Shown here: positions 8,369 through 18,175 of the stretch, piece by piece
Layout: the number at the start of each line of letters is the position of its first letter
How positions within the stretch are numbered: the first letter of the stretch is position 1
From: Janthinobacterium agaricidamnosum
GTDB lineage: Bacteria > Pseudomonadota > Gammaproteobacteria > Burkholderiales > Burkholderiaceae_D
Direction of reading: 5' to 3'
Assembly (NCBI RefSeq): GCF_003667705.1
Contig: NZ_CP033019.1
Location: forward strand, 5,270,001 to 5,334,000
Length of the DNA stretch: 64,000 nucleotides
Program-made: the position numbers and the translations under genes
Notes under the pieces: generated by a model
The model's input: the letters and a program-made list of their open reading frames with translations, nothing else
What the model was told of the DNA's origin: nothing
Databases searched by the model: none

Positions 8369-9604
8369 TTGTTTGTACAAAACCAACTCAAGTCCTGGAT
8401 TGCCGGTATCCGCAGCAAGACTGCCTTGCCGCTGCGCATAGAATTGTGGAACGGCCAGCATGTCGACCTGTCCAGCGAAACGCCCACAGTCACCATCCGC
8501 CTGCCGACCGTCGCCTCGGCCCGCTATCTGCTGAACCCCTCGCTGGCCAACCTGGGCTCGGCCTATGTGGAAGGCAATATCGAAGTCAAGGGCACGGCCC
8601 AGGACATGATTGCCATCTGCAATGCCCTGGCCCGCAACACCTTGAAACCGGAAGGCAAGCTGGCCCGCATCGTGCGCAGCTTTACGCACGACAAGAGCAA
8701 GGATGCCGAAGCCATCCGCTACCACTATGACGTGTCGAATGCCTTCTACGAGCAATTCCTCGACCCCGCCCTCGTGTATTCCTGCGCCTATTTCGAACAC
8801 GGCGATGAAACGCTGGCGCAGGCGCAAGTCAAGAAGATCGACCATATCCTGAAGAAAATCCAGCTGCAGCCGGGCCAGACCCTGCTCGACATCGGCTGCG
8901 GCTGGGGCGCGCTCGTCATGCGTGCCGCCCAACAATATGGCGCCCGCTGCGTGGGCGTGACCCTGTCGGAAAACCAGTACGCGCTGGCGCGCGAGCGCGT
9001 GGCGGCGGCCGGCCTGGCCCACCTGATCGACATCCGCCTGCAAGACTACCGCGACGTGACGGGCCAGTTCGACCGCATCACCAGCGTGGGCATGTTCGAG
9101 CACGTGGGTTTGAAACATTTGCCCGATTATTTTTCCATCATCAACAAGCTGCTGGCGCCGGACGGCATGGCGATGAACCACGGCATCACCTCGACCGACC
9201 CGGAGAATGGCGAAACGCCGTATGGCGGCGGCGAATTCATCGAAAAATATGTGTTTCCGCACGGCGAACTGGCCCATATCGGCAATGTCCTGAAAACCAT
9301 GCAGCAAGGGGGGCTGGAAGTGCTGGACGTGGAAAACCTGCGGCGCCACTATGCGCGCACCTGCGCCCTGTGGACGGAAAATTTCGAAGCCCATGCCGAG
9401 CAGATCCGTCCGTTGGCGGGCGAGCGGCGCTTCCGCATCTGGCACGTCTACCTGGCCGGCTGCGCCTATGCCTTTGAGCAAGATTTGATCAGCCTGTACC
9501 AGATCGTCTGCGTGAAGGCGGGCCGGCGCTCCGCCACCCTGCCCTGGTCGCGCAACTACATGTATGCGCAGGACGCCAGGCCGGCGCCCCTGCTGGCGAC
9601 CTGA
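8369..9604 (+). CDS. cfa: Cyclopropane-fatty-acyl-phospholipid synthase
   Basis: This SAM-dependent enzyme converts unsaturated acyl chains in membrane phospholipids to cyclopropane rings. The product is 411 residues. An N-terminal region (VRLPTV-type, AYVEGNIEVKG) precedes the methyltransferase domain with HYDVSNAFYEQFLDP, the SAM loop LLDIGCGWGALVMRAA, GVTLSENQYALAR, and SVGMFEHVGLKHLPDYF. Start TTG 8369 is chosen because GGAGG (8359-8363) sits 5 nt upstream; an alternative TTG at 8357 would place that site inside the gene. A GC hairpin lies immediately upstream. In other bacteria cfa is a stationary-phase and stress gene. Confidence 0.95.
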   Translation: MFVQNQLKSWIAGIRSKTALPLRIELWNGQHVDLSSETPTVTIRLPTVASARYLLNPSLANLGSAYVEGNIEVKGTAQDMIAICNALARNTLKPEGKLARIVRSFTHDKSKDAEAIRYHYDVSNAFYEQFLDPALVYSCAYFEHGDETLAQAQVKKIDHILKKIQLQPGQTLLDIGCGWGALVMRAAQQYGARCVGVTLSENQYALARERVAAAGLAHLIDIRLQDYRDVTGQFDRITSVGMFEHVGLKHLPDYFSIINKLLAPDGMAMNHGITSTDPENGETPYGGGEFIEKYVFPHGELAHIGNVLKTMQQGGLEVLDVENLRRHYARTCALWTENFEAHAEQIRPLAGERRFRIWHVYLAGCAYAFEQDLISLYQIVCVKAGRRSATLPWSRNYMYAQDARPAPLLAT

Positions 9605-9626
9605 TCCTGATGCCCACGCGGGGCGC

Positions 9627-10160
9627 TTACTTCAGGCGCTCGGCGTACATGGCGCGGAATTTTTCCACCTTGGGCACGACAACGAGGGCGCAATAGCCCT
9701 GCAAGGGATGCTGCTCGACATAATTCTGGTGGTAATCCTCGGCCGGATAAAAGACCGATGCCGGCGCCAGCTGCGTGACGATCGGTGCATCCCACACGCC
9801 GGCCATCTCGGCCAGCACCTTGCGCGCCACGCTTTCCTGCTCCGCCGACTGATAATGGATAACGGAGCGAAATTGCGTGCCGACATCATTGCCCTGCCGG
9901 TTCAGGGTGGTAGGATCGTGCAAGGTAAAAAAGATTTCCAGCAAATCGTGGTAAGGGATGACGGCGGGATCGAATTCCAGCCGTACCACTTCCGCGTGGC
10001 CCGTCTCGCCCGTGCACACCTGATCATATGTGGGGTTGGGCACCGTGCCGCCCGTGTAGCCGGACTCGACGCGCGTCACGCCGCGCACTTCCCCATACAC
10101 GGCAGCGAGGCACCAGAAACAGCCACCGCCGAATACCGCCACTTCCGTCTGTTGGTTCAT
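9627..10160 (-). CDS. msrA: Peptide-methionine (S)-S-oxide reductase
   Basis: This enzyme repairs oxidised methionine (S-epimer) in proteins. The 177-residue product has the catalytic GGCFWC motif near residue 15, followed by GVTRVESGYTGG, YDQVCTGETGHAEVV and AEDYHQNYV. No MsrB domain is fused. Start ATG 10160 is confirmed by GGGAGGA five nt upstream. It is convergent with cfa and divergent from the flavin reductase gene. Confidence 0.96.
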   Translation of the reverse strand: MNQQTEVAVFGGGCFWCLAAVYGEVRGVTRVESGYTGGTVPNPTYDQVCTGETGHAEVVRLEFDPAVIPYHDLLEIFFTLHDPTTLNRQGNDVGTQFRSVIHYQSAEQESVARKVLAEMAGVWDAPIVTQLAPASVFYPAEDYHQNYVEQHPLQGYCALVVVPKVEKFRAMYAERLK

Positions 10161-10337
10161 GATGTCCTCCCGCAACGCCTGTGCGACGTATCATTTCATT
10201 ACTGTAACGCAAAGCGCCATGGCCTGCAGTGCCGCTTGAAACGGCGCGTGATGCACCGCACATAAGGGGCATGCCGGCCACGATTGCGCTGGCGTGGCCG
10301 ATTTTTGGCATAATGTCAGCAAATAGACAGGTCACCC

Positions 10338-10844
10338 ATGAACACACGCTCTCCCCGCGCGCCAGCGCAAGAATTCGATACGGCACATTTTCGGCAGGCA
10401 TTGTCACAGTTTGCCACCGGCGTGACGGTCATCACGACGCGCCTGGCCGACGGCAGTTTCCGCGGTCTGACGGCCAGTTCCTTCAATTCCGTCTCGCTGT
10501 CGCCGCCCCTGGTGCTGTGGAGTCTGGGCACGGTGGCGAACAGCATGCCGATTTTCAGCGGCAACTCGCATTACGTCATCAATGTGCTGGGCGCCGAGCA
10601 GGCGGAACTGGCGCAGCGCTTTGCACGGCGCACGCCGAATCCCTTCGATGACGTGGAATACGAACTGTCGCGCACGGGCCAGCCCATCCTGAAAGGCGCG
10701 TCGGCCTGGTTCGAATGCCACAACCGCAGCCGCTATCCAGAAGGCGACCACGTCATTTTCGTGGGCGAAGTAGAACAATGCGCGTTTGCCGCGCAGCCGC
10801 CCTTGATCTTCCACAATGGTAAGTTCAATACACCGCCAGCCTGA
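10338..10844 (+). CDS. Flavin reductase family protein (FMN-binding split barrel)
   Basis: This 168-residue protein carries the flavin reductase-like fold: FRQALSQFATGVTVITT, GLTASSFNSVSLSPPLVLWSL, INVLGAEQAELAQRFA, and a C-terminal DHVIFVGEVEQCAF with PLIFHNGKF. Members such as HpaC or RutF supply reduced FMN/FAD to a partner monooxygenase, but no monooxygenase is adjacent, so the partner is unknown. The first 13 residues are probably disordered. A bidirectional terminator follows directly. Confidence 0.88.
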   Translation: MNTRSPRAPAQEFDTAHFRQALSQFATGVTVITTRLADGSFRGLTASSFNSVSLSPPLVLWSLGTVANSMPIFSGNSHYVINVLGAEQAELAQRFARRTPNPFDDVEYELSRTGQPILKGASAWFECHNRSRYPEGDHVIFVGEVEQCAFAAQPPLIFHNGKFNTPPA

Positions 10845-10851
10845 GCGGGAC

Positions 10852-10880
10852 AAAAAAAAATCCGCCGAGGCGGATTTTTT
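10852..10880. terminator. Bidirectional intrinsic terminator
   Basis: A run of nine A, a TCCGC/GCGGA stem (10861-10874) and a run of six T lie between the convergent flavin reductase and ompW genes. The A and T runs extend the stem, so it can serve both strands. Confidence 0.85.
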
Positions 10881-10883
10881 GTT

Positions 10884-11570
10884 TTACAGGGTAAATTTAT
10901 ACCCGATGCTGACACTCACGGCGAGCGGATCGAGCTTGATGTCCTGCGTCTGCCCCGTCGAGAATTTCGCCTTGGTTTTCAGGAAGGTCTTGACCACGGC
11001 CACGTCGGCAAACCAGCGCTCGTTGAAGGACAGGGTGCTGCCGACCACCAGGCTGCCTGCCAGCTTGTTGTCCATGCGGTAAGTGACGGGCGCTCCACCC
11101 GGATCCAGCAAGGCCGTCATCTGGCCCGAGCCTTTTTCCTTCTGGAAATATGCATACGTCAAGCCCGCGCCCACGTAAGGACGGATCATCGCATTGGGCT
11201 GGAAGAAACGGTACTGGATGAAGGCCGTCGGCGGCAAGGCTTCCGCCGTCCCCAGCTTGCCCGTGCCCTTGATGGCACCATCGCCCATCAGGTCATGCTT
11301 GTACGGCACGCCCAGGATCATTTCAGCGGAAATATTGTCCGTGATCATGTAGGCAAAGGTCAGGATGGGCTTGGTATCCGCCTTGACGTCGGCCTTCGTG
11401 CCCGGCAGTGCCGGCGCAGAAATGTCGCCACTATCGACGTGGGGCGTGATTTTGTTGAGGCCGACCTTGGCCATCCAGGTGCCTGCGCTTTGCGCAGAAG
11501 CGCCCGTCGCCATGGCCATCGCGGCGGCGGCGGCCAGCACGCGTACAGCGGTATTCAAACGATTTTTCAT
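10884..11570 (-). CDS. ompW: OmpW family outer membrane protein
   Basis: This 228-residue protein has a signal peptide (MKNRLNTAVRVLAAAAAMAMATGASA) and alternating beta-strand pattern typical of the eight-stranded OmpW barrel. Family landmarks are YMITDNISAEMILGVPYKHDL, PPTAFIQYRFF, RPYVGAGLTYAYF, and the terminal strand ending IGYKFTL. OmpW forms a small hydrophobic channel in the outer membrane. An AGGAGAC ribosome site precedes ATG 11570. It shares orientation with the GDSL lipoprotein gene upstream. Confidence 0.93.
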   Translation of the reverse strand: MKNRLNTAVRVLAAAAAMAMATGASAQSAGTWMAKVGLNKITPHVDSGDISAPALPGTKADVKADTKPILTFAYMITDNISAEMILGVPYKHDLMGDGAIKGTGKLGTAEALPPTAFIQYRFFQPNAMIRPYVGAGLTYAYFQKEKGSGQMTALLDPGGAPVTYRMDNKLAGSLVVGSTLSFNERWFADVAVVKTFLKTKAKFSTGQTQDIKLDPLAVSVSIGYKFTL

Positions 11571-11668
11571 CTTGTCTCCTGATCATTATGTGCGGATAGC
11601 CGGGCTATCCAGTCTTGTCGCTGCCGGCGCCAGCCCCGTCCCCGGGACGCGGCTGGCGCGGCGATTCC

Positions 11669-13060
11669 TTACAGCCAGCCCCGCACGACCATGTCCTTGG
11701 CCACATAACGGGCCAGCAACAGGTTGTTGAACGGCGTAGGGTGCACATCGTCGGCATACGCGTAGTGGCTGACGTCGCCCGCTTTCAGGTTCGAGCCATT
11801 GCACACCAGCGAGCTACCCAGGATATTGCCAGGTGCGCTCAGGTCGCACGCCGTCTCGCTGACATTGGTCAAGCCATACGGGCCAGGGTTGACGCCCTGG
11901 TCATGGCTGACGGCAAACACGTCGACCAGCAAGACTTTCGCATTGCCGCTCAGGCCACCGCTCAGTTCGCCATTGAAGGCGCTGACCATGGCATTGATGA
12001 GCGTCTTGGTATTGGCATCCTTGCTCAAGCCCGATGGCGTACCGGCCACGTCCGGCAAGTTGTTGACGATGACATAGTTGGCGCCCTTGGCGATGATCTG
12101 ATCCTTGACCAGCGCCACCAGTTCAGTACCCGCTTGTTTCATGGCGGCAATCAGCAACGGCCCCTGGGCCGCCGCATAATCGGCGCCGGCCTTGGCGCCG
12201 GCAGCATTGCCGGTGACCGTCGCATCGGCTTGCGCCTTGGTGACCAGCGGACCATACACTTCCAGCGCGCCTACCGCCGTATTGCCGGCAATCACGGCCG
12301 CTTGCACCGCGGCACCGACGATGGTCGCCGAGGTGGCGCCAGGCGCCGCGCTGGCCGTCTTGATGGCGGCGCCGATGGAGGCGGCCGCCGTGGCGGGATT
12401 GGGCGCGCCGGCGGCCAGGGCCATGGTTAAATTGGTGGCAAAAGCCTTGGCGCCCGCATCGGCGCCCGCCGTCTTGCCGGCCGCCGTCGCACCGGCCTGC
12501 AATGCGCCGAGCTGGAACAGCACGTCATTGCCGCCCGCCATCACGAAAACGGCTTCCGTGCCGCTGAACTTGCCCCCGGAAGCAGCCAGGTGGTTCGCGA
12601 TCTGCGTCACCACGGGCACGGTCAGGGCACCGAGCTCGCTGCCCGTCAACTTGTTGTTCGGACCGACGGGGTTGGTCACGCGCGAACCGCCCATGGCGTA
12701 GCCGTAGCAGCCCGGATGCTTGACGCGTGGAACAGACAAGCCTTTTGCCGCATTGCCTTCCAGGCCAGTCTCGGCGGCGCATGGGGCGGCCAGGCCGAAT
12801 TGCGCGGCCAGGTGCTCGGTCCAGTTCTTGCCTGTCAGTTCAGGATTGATCTTGGTATTGTCGCCATTGATGGTGAACTTGCCGCCACCTTTCGCCAGCA
12901 CTGTGCCCACGGCATACGAACCGACATCGGACAGGCTGTCGCCGAACGACACCTGCGCCGTGTACTTGACTTTCAAGGTTTGATCACCGCCACTGGCGCC
13001 GCCGCAACCTGCAAGGACAGCCGCAGCCAGCACGGCCAGCGCAAATTTTGTTTGATGCAT
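11669..13060 (-). CDS. GDSL/SGNH hydrolase lipoprotein with Ala/Gly-rich insert
   Basis: This 463-residue protein begins with a lipoprotein signal (lipobox LAGC, Cys19), so it should be anchored in a membrane, probably the outer one. Catalytic blocks are FGDSLSDVGSY (Ser42), GGND (176-179), and the C-terminal DDVHPT pair (D437/H440). Residues ~183-300 are an unusual insert that is more than half Ala/Gly/Thr and looks helical. The family contains secreted lipases and esterases; the substrate is unknown. GAGGAGAC precedes ATG 13060, fixing the start. Conserved cysteines at 94, 118, 405 and 420 could form disulfides. Confidence 0.88.
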   Translation of the reverse strand: MHQTKFALAVLAAAVLAGCGGASGGDQTLKVKYTAQVSFGDSLSDVGSYAVGTVLAKGGGKFTINGDNTKINPELTGKNWTEHLAAQFGLAAPCAAETGLEGNAAKGLSVPRVKHPGCYGYAMGGSRVTNPVGPNNKLTGSELGALTVPVVTQIANHLAASGGKFSGTEAVFVMAGGNDVLFQLGALQAGATAAGKTAGADAGAKAFATNLTMALAAGAPNPATAAASIGAAIKTASAAPGATSATIVGAAVQAAVIAGNTAVGALEVYGPLVTKAQADATVTGNAAGAKAGADYAAAQGPLLIAAMKQAGTELVALVKDQIIAKGANYVIVNNLPDVAGTPSGLSKDANTKTLINAMVSAFNGELSGGLSGNAKVLLVDVFAVSHDQGVNPGPYGLTNVSETACDLSAPGNILGSSLVCNGSNLKAGDVSHYAYADDVHPTPFNNLLLARYVAKDMVVRGWL

Positions 13061-13227
13061 TTTGTCTCCTCGGTCTTTTTTATGGTTTCTAAACGAACGG
13101 GCGTGCTATTCGTTACCCAACTAATATGCCATCGTTCCAGAGGCTTGTATAGAAAATATGCTTTAAAAATCAACGAAATAACAACACCGCCTGCGCCCTG
13201 TGATGGCCGGGCGATCTGCTGAATTAT

Positions 13228-13305
13228 GGAGGATTTACTATGTTTCGTGGCAAGCATTGCTATTGCGCTGCATCAAGAAAAAGCCCCTTGCGGGGCTTTT
13301 TTCAG
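13228..13305 (+). other. Possible short transcript with ribosome site, ATG and terminator but no stop codon
   Basis: GGAGGA (13228-13233) lies 6 nt before ATG 13240. The frame runs MFRGKHCYCAASRK and continues through the terminator hairpin at 13277-13302 without a stop. If transcribed from the left it would give a short non-stop mRNA or a small RNA. I see no homology. The reading frame beyond the terminator is probably not used. Confidence 0.25.
13277..13302. terminator. Bidirectional intrinsic terminator downstream of sua5
   Basis: The hairpin AAGCCCC / GGGGCTT (13281-13298) has A residues before it and a T-run after it. It sits at the end of the minus-strand sua5 gene and can also stop transcription entering from the left. 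Confidence 0.85.
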
Positions 13306-14321
13306 ACGGACAGGAATTGCTGCAAGATACCACTTGAGCCGAATGCGGCACGCCGCAAACGGTCGTTGACGCCGAGCCACGCGGGGCCCGTCGGTGGCGC
13401 TTCGACGAGGATCAGCTCGGCGCCGACCTGGTCCATCGTGCGCAGCGAGGCATACAGCGCATGTGCGTAGTTTTCCGGGCTGGCGGCCAGGCGCACGCTG
13501 GCGCTGGCCGGCGGCAGATCCGAGTAGTGGATCAGCGCCACGCGGCGCCCGTCATTGAGCAGGCGGTTCAAGGTGGCGCGCACGTCGTCGCTGTGCTGCA
13601 TCGCAACAGGCGTGTGTGGCGCATAGTGCGATTCCAGGGTGCCCGAGGCACGCGGTGCGGCCGCGTCGGCCACGGCCGGTGCGCGGCCAATGACGGCGGC
13701 GATCTGCTCGCTGCTGATATGGCCGGGACGCAACAACACGGGACCGTGCGTGGCCAGGCGCGACAGGTCGACGATGGTCGACTCGATGCCCACGTCGCTC
13801 TGCCCGCCGTCGAGCACCAGGCCCAGCAAGCCGCTGTCGAGCTCCGCCGTGAATTCATCGCGCACGTGCTGCGCCGTGGTGGGGCTGACGTTGCCGAACT
13901 TGTTCGCCGACGGCGCCGCCAGGCCGCCGTTGCCGCCCTTGAAAGTGCGTAGCAGTTCGATAGCCACCGGATGCGAGGGGCAGCGCAAGCCCACCGTATC
14001 CTGGCCGCCGGAAACGGCATCGGGGATATGCGCGGCGCGCTTGACGATCAGGGTCAGCGGGCCGGGCCAGAAGGCCGCCACCAGCTGTTCCGCCTCGACT
14101 GGAATATCATCGGACCAGTGCGCCAGGTCGGCGCCCGGCGCCACGTGCACGATCACGGGATGGTCCGAGGGACGGCCCTTGGCTTCATAGATGCGCGCCA
14201 CGGCGGCCGGGTTTTCCGCATCGGCGCCCAGGCCGTACACGGTTTCCGTCGGGAAAGCGACGAGGCCGCCCGCTTCCAGCACGGCGGCCGCCGCCGCCAG
14301 GTCGTGTGCGGGCACGCTCAC
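13302..14321 (-). CDS. L-threonylcarbamoyladenylate synthase, long Sua5 type
   Basis: This enzyme makes threonylcarbamoyl-AMP from threonine, bicarbonate and ATP, the first step of tRNA t6A37 synthesis. The 339-residue product has a YrdC domain ([61 protein letters not shown]) and a C-terminal Sua5 domain (from about residue 220, [15 protein letters not shown] to the end), so it is Sua5 rather than short TsaC. GTG 14321 overlaps the purK stop as GTGA, indicating translational coupling. It is the last gene of the minus-strand purine block. Confidence 0.95.
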   Translation of the reverse strand: MSVPAHDLAAAAAVLEAGGLVAFPTETVYGLGADAENPAAVARIYEAKGRPSDHPVIVHVAPGADLAHWSDDIPVEAEQLVAAFWPGPLTLIVKRAAHIPDAVSGGQDTVGLRCPSHPVAIELLRTFKGGNGGLAAPSANKFGNVSPTTAQHVRDEFTAELDSGLLGLVLDGGQSDVGIESTIVDLSRLATHGPVLLRPGHISSEQIAAVIGRAPAVADAAAPRASGTLESHYAPHTPVAMQHSDDVRATLNRLLNDGRRVALIHYSDLPPASASVRLAASPENYAHALYASLRTMDQVGAELILVEAPPTGPAWLGVNDRLRRAAFGSSGILQQFLSV

Positions 14322-15514
14322 GGCGCGATTCCCAGGATCAGGCACGCATCGCGCAGGCGCTGCTGCGCCTCTTGCAAGGTGGCGGCGATGAAGGTCAGGT
14401 GACCCATCTTGCGGCCACGGCGCGGATCGTCCTTGCCGTACAGGTGCAGACACGCGCCCGGCAAGGCCAGGATGCGGTCCCAGGCCGGCTCGCTGGCGAC
14501 ATCGCTGCCGTCGGCAAACCAGGCGTCGCCGAGGAGGTTGAGCATCACGGCCGGCGAATGCTGGCGCACCTCGCCCAGCGGCAGGCGCGCCATGGCCCGC
14601 ACCTGCTGCGCGAACTGGCTGGTGACGCAGGCATCCATCGTGTAGTGGCCGCTGTTATGCGGGCGCGGCGCCATTTCGTTGACCACAAGGCTGCCATCTT
14701 CCAGCACGAAAAATTCGATGCACAGCACGCCGACATAGCCGAGTTCGGCAACCATGGCCTGCGCCGCCCGCTGCGCCCTGGCGGCGCAGTCGTCCGACAC
14801 GTTCGGGCCCGGCACCGTGGTGGTAAACAGCACGCCGTCGCGGTGCACGTTTTCGGCGATCGGATACACGACCGATGCGCCGTCCACGCCGCGCGCCGTC
14901 AGCACGGACACTTCATAGGCCAGCGGCAGCATCTTTTCCAACAGGCAAGTTACCTCGCCCATTTCCGCAAACGCGGCGCGCACCTCGTCGCGCGTGCGCA
15001 CGCGGAACTGGCCCTTGCCGTCATAGCCCATGCGCACGGTTTTCAAAATGCCCGGCAGCAAGTCGTCGGCGATGCCGTCGATGTCCAGCTGCGTGGCGAT
15101 CACCGTATGCGGCGCCGGCAGCACGCCCGATTTCGGGGCGCAGGCGACAAAGAAACGTTTTTCCGCGATGCGGTCTTGCGCCACCGACACGCCGTGGGCG
15201 TTGGGCGCCACAAACACGCGTTCGGCCAGGCGCGACAGGCTGTCGGCCGGCACGTTCTCGAATTCCGTGGTGACGGCCAGACACTGCGCGGCCAGGGCGT
15301 CGAGTCCGGCCGCATCGCTGTAGCCGGCATTGACCAGGCGCTGCGCCACCTGCCCCGCAGGGCAGGCGTCCGATGGTTCCAGCACGGCCACTTGGTAGCC
15401 CATGCTCTGGGCGGCCTGGGCAAACATGCGGCCGAGCTGGCCGCCGCCCATCACGCCCAGCCATGCCGGTGGGTTGGCGGCGGGCAGCAATGGGGAAGTC
15501 GATTTACTATTCAT
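14318..15514 (-). CDS. purK: 5-(carboxyamino)imidazole ribonucleotide synthase
   Basis: This ATP-grasp enzyme converts AIR, bicarbonate and ATP to N5-CAIR in purine synthesis. The 398-residue product opens with [19 protein letters not shown] and contains the ATP-grasp segments [31 protein letters not shown], and [18 protein letters not shown]. It is followed with a 4-bp overlap by sua5 and preceded by purE 15 bp upstream, so the three are probably one transcript. Confidence 0.97.
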   Translation of the reverse strand: MNSKSTSPLLPAANPPAWLGVMGGGQLGRMFAQAAQSMGYQVAVLEPSDACPAGQVAQRLVNAGYSDAAGLDALAAQCLAVTTEFENVPADSLSRLAERVFVAPNAHGVSVAQDRIAEKRFFVACAPKSGVLPAPHTVIATQLDIDGIADDLLPGILKTVRMGYDGKGQFRVRTRDEVRAAFAEMGEVTCLLEKMLPLAYEVSVLTARGVDGASVVYPIAENVHRDGVLFTTTVPGPNVSDDCAARAQRAAQAMVAELGYVGVLCIEFFVLEDGSLVVNEMAPRPHNSGHYTMDACVTSQFAQQVRAMARLPLGEVRQHSPAVMLNLLGDAWFADGSDVASEPAWDRILALPGACLHLYGKDDPRRGRKMGHLTFIAATLQEAQQRLRDACLILGIAP

Positions 15515-15529
15515 TATTTTTCAAGCACA

Positions 15530-16027
15530 TTATTCAGGCAAGACCATGGCCTTGGCGGCGGCCGTTTGCGTGGCACGGAAGGCTTCCAGCTGCTCGGCCA
15601 GAGCGTCGTCGTTGGCGGCAAGCATCGCCACGGCCGTCAGCGCCGCATTCGCCGCGCCCGCTTCGCCGATGGCGAAGGTGGCCACGGGCACGCCCTTGGG
15701 CATTTGCAGGATCGACAGCATGGAATCTTCGCCGCGCAAATACTTCGACGGCACGGGCACGCCCAGCACGGGCACGATGGTCATCGCCGCCACCATGCCA
15801 GGCAGGTGGGCGGCGCCGCCGGCGCCGGCGATGATGGCGCGCAAGCCGCGCGCGCGTGCGCCTTTCGCATACGCATACATCTCGTCGGGCATGCGGTGCG
15901 CGGAAATGACTTGCGCTTCGTACGGCACGCCAAACTGTTTCAGGATGGCGACCGCGTTCTGCATCACGTCCCAGTCCGAAGACGAACCCATGATGACGCC
16001 GACCAGCGGCTTATTCTGCTCGCTCAT
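15530..16027 (-). CDS. purE: 5-(carboxyamino)imidazole ribonucleotide mutase
   Basis: This enzyme rearranges N5-CAIR to 4-carboxy-AIR. The product is 165 residues, normal for class I PurE. Signature sequences are [52 protein letters not shown] and [13 protein letters not shown]. It lies one base after the purC stop and 15 bp before purK, consistent with an operon in pathway order. Confidence 0.97.
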   Translation of the reverse strand: MSEQNKPLVGVIMGSSSDWDVMQNAVAILKQFGVPYEAQVISAHRMPDEMYAYAKGARARGLRAIIAGAGGAAHLPGMVAAMTIVPVLGVPVPSKYLRGEDSMLSILQMPKGVPVATFAIGEAGAANAALTAVAMLAANDDALAEQLEAFRATQTAAAKAMVLPE

Positions 16028-16028
16028 C

Positions 16029-16922
16029 TCAGGCCTTCAGCTTCTCGCCCGTCAGGCGTTCGATGGCTTCAAAGTACTTGGCCTGGGTTTTTTCAATGAC
16101 GTCGGCCGGCAGCGCCGGCGCCGGTGCGGTCTTGCCCCAGGTCAGTGTTTCCAGGTAGTCGCGCACGAATTGCTTGTCGAACGACGGCGGCGAAATGCCA
16201 GGCTGATACGAGTCCGCTGGCCAGAAGCGCGAGGAGTCGGCCGTCAGCACTTCATCCATCAGATGCATGACGCCGTTGTCGTCCAGGCCGAATTCGAACT
16301 TGGTGTCGGCGATGATGATGCCGCGCGTGGCCGCGTACTCGGCGGCCGTCTTGTACAGGGCAATGGCGACGTCGCGCATCTTGGCGGCCAGTTCCGCGCC
16401 GATGCGCTCTTCCATTTCCGCAAAGCTGATGTTTTCGTCATGCTCGCCCAGTTCGGCCTTGGCCGCCGGGGTGAAGATCGGTTCCGGCAGCTTTTCCGCC
16501 TGTTGCAGGCCGGCTGGCAGCTTGATGCCGCAGATGCTGCCCGTGTCCTGGTAATCTTTCCAGCCCGAACCAATGATGTAGCCGCGCACGACTGCCTCGA
16601 CCATGATGGGCTTCAGGCGCTTGGCCACGACGGCGCGGCCCTTGACTTGCTCCACTTCCTCGGGCGCCACCACGGACTCCGGCGCCACGCCGGTCAGGTG
16701 GTTCGGCACGATATGGCCCAGTTTCTCGAACCAGAAATCGCTCATCTGATTGAGGACCTTGCCCTTGCCGGGGATAGGCTCATTCATGACGACATCGAAG
16801 GCCGACAGGCGGTCCGTGGTGACGATCAGAATCTTGTCGTCGCCAACGGCGTAATTGTCGCGGACCTTGCCGTGGCCCAGCAATGGCAGGGAATGGATGG
16901 AAGTCTGATAGAGGCTGTTCAT
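16029..16922 (-). CDS. purC: Phosphoribosylaminoimidazole-succinocarboxamide synthase
   Basis: This enzyme joins aspartate to CAIR to give SAICAR. The 297-residue product is the longer, yeast-like PurC form common in beta-proteobacteria: [57 protein letters not shown], and [20 protein letters not shown] 16922 ([22 protein letters not shown]) is chosen on family length; no strong ribosome site is visible. It begins 106 bp after the fbaA stop and is the first gene of the pur block. Confidence 0.95.
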   Translation of the reverse strand: MNSLYQTSIHSLPLLGHGKVRDNYAVGDDKILIVTTDRLSAFDVVMNEPIPGKGKVLNQMSDFWFEKLGHIVPNHLTGVAPESVVAPEEVEQVKGRAVVAKRLKPIMVEAVVRGYIIGSGWKDYQDTGSICGIKLPAGLQQAEKLPEPIFTPAAKAELGEHDENISFAEMEERIGAELAAKMRDVAIALYKTAAEYAATRGIIIADTKFEFGLDDNGVMHLMDEVLTADSSRFWPADSYQPGISPPSFDKQFVRDYLETLTWGKTAPAPALPADVIEKTQAKYFEAIERLTGEKLKA

Positions 16923-17028
16923 AGCGGGGGAATAGTTGGATGAAACGAAACCGGCTGGCAGGGAAGGCGCCCGCCGGTCGAGAAAATCGGGCACGGAGCA
17001 TTGCTTCCGGCCCGTTCCAGACAGAATT

Positions 17029-18093
17029 TTACTTCACAATTTGCGACAGCTCGCCGGCCTTGTAGCGCTCGGCCATTTTTTCCATCGTGATGACCTTGAT
17101 TTTCGACGCCTGGCCTTCGCAGCCGAAAGCCTGCATGCGCGCGCGCACGATTTGCTCGGCGGCGGTGCGGGCTGGCTTCAGGAAGTCGCGCGGGTCGAAT
17201 TTCGACGGGTTTTCGAACAGATACTTGCGGATCGCGGCCGTCATCGCCAGGCGGATATCGGTGTCGATGTTGATCTTGCGCACGCCGTGACGGATGCCTT
17301 CCTGGATTTCTTCGACTGGCACGCCGTAGGTTTCCTTCATGTCGCCGCCAAATTCGCGGATGATGGCCAGCAATTCCTGCGGCACCGACGAGGAACCGTG
17401 CATCACCAGGTGGGTGTTCGGGATGCGCGCGTGGATCTCCTTGATGCGGTCGATGGCCAGGATGTCGCCCGTCGGCTTGCGCGTGAATTTGTAGGCGCCG
17501 TGCGAGGTGCCGATGGCGATCGCCAGGGCGTCGCACTGGGTGCGCTGCACGAAATCGGCCGCTTGCGCCACATCCGTCAGCAGTTGCTCGCGCGTCATGG
17601 TGCCGTCGGCGCCGTGGCCGTCTTCCTTGTCGCCTTTCATGGTTTCCAGCGAACCGAGCACGCCCAGTTCCGCTTCCACCGTCACGCCGATGGCGTGCGA
17701 GAATTTCACCACTTCACGCGACACTTCCACGTTGTATTCGTACGACGCGACCGACTTGCCGTCCGCTTCCAGCGAACCGTCCATCATCACGGAAGTAAAA
17801 CCCGAGCGGATGGCGGCCATGCAGACGGCCGGCGACTGGCCGTGATCCTGGTGCATGACGACGGGGATGTGCGGATACGCTTCGACGGCGGCGTCGATCA
17901 GGTGGCGCAGGAACGCTTCACCGGCGTACTTGCGCGCGCCGGCGGACGCCTGCATGATCACCGGGCTGTTGAGCGCATCGGCGGCAGCCATGATGGCTTG
18001 CACTTGTTCCAGGTTGTTGACGTTGAAAGCAGGAATGCCATAGCCGTTTTCGGCGGCATGGTCCAGCAGTTGACGCATGGATACGAGAGACAT
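17029..18093 (-). CDS. fbaA: Fructose-bisphosphate aldolase class II
   Basis: This zinc-dependent aldolase interconverts fructose-1,6-bisphosphate and the triose phosphates. The 354-residue product is the Calvin-cycle subtype: [34 protein letters not shown] (metal His), [38 protein letters not shown], and [11 protein letters not shown]. It lies between pyk and purC on the minus strand, so glycolytic and purine genes follow one another here. Confidence 0.97.
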   Translation of the reverse strand: MSLVSMRQLLDHAAENGYGIPAFNVNNLEQVQAIMAAADALNSPVIMQASAGARKYAGEAFLRHLIDAAVEAYPHIPVVMHQDHGQSPAVCMAAIRSGFTSVMMDGSLEADGKSVASYEYNVEVSREVVKFSHAIGVTVEAELGVLGSLETMKGDKEDGHGADGTMTREQLLTDVAQAADFVQRTQCDALAIAIGTSHGAYKFTRKPTGDILAIDRIKEIHARIPNTHLVMHGSSSVPQELLAIIREFGGDMKETYGVPVEEIQEGIRHGVRKINIDTDIRLAMTAAIRKYLFENPSKFDPRDFLKPARTAAEQIVRARMQAFGCEGQASKIKVITMEKMAERYKAGELSQIVK

Positions 18094-18175
18094 GGTAATA
18101 CTCCAGATAACAATAGAAACCGTTGCGGCGCTTCGCGGTGGTCAATAACCGCGCCGGCGCCTGAATTCTTGGGCC

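Noticed and set aside
10700..10740. GGTTCGAAT resembling a tRNA T-loop
   Set aside because: It is within the flavin reductase coding sequence and has no cloverleaf around it.
13240..13470. A 76-codon protein starting at 13240
   Set aside because: It would read through a strong terminator and antisense to sua5; only the first ~20 codons could be in a transcript, so I list it only as a possible short transcript.
14306..16099. A ~600-codon plus-strand frame opposite purK and purE
   Set aside because: High-GC antisense shadow: composition is dominated by His, Gln, Arg and Gly without family motifs, while the minus strand encodes clear PurK and PurE.
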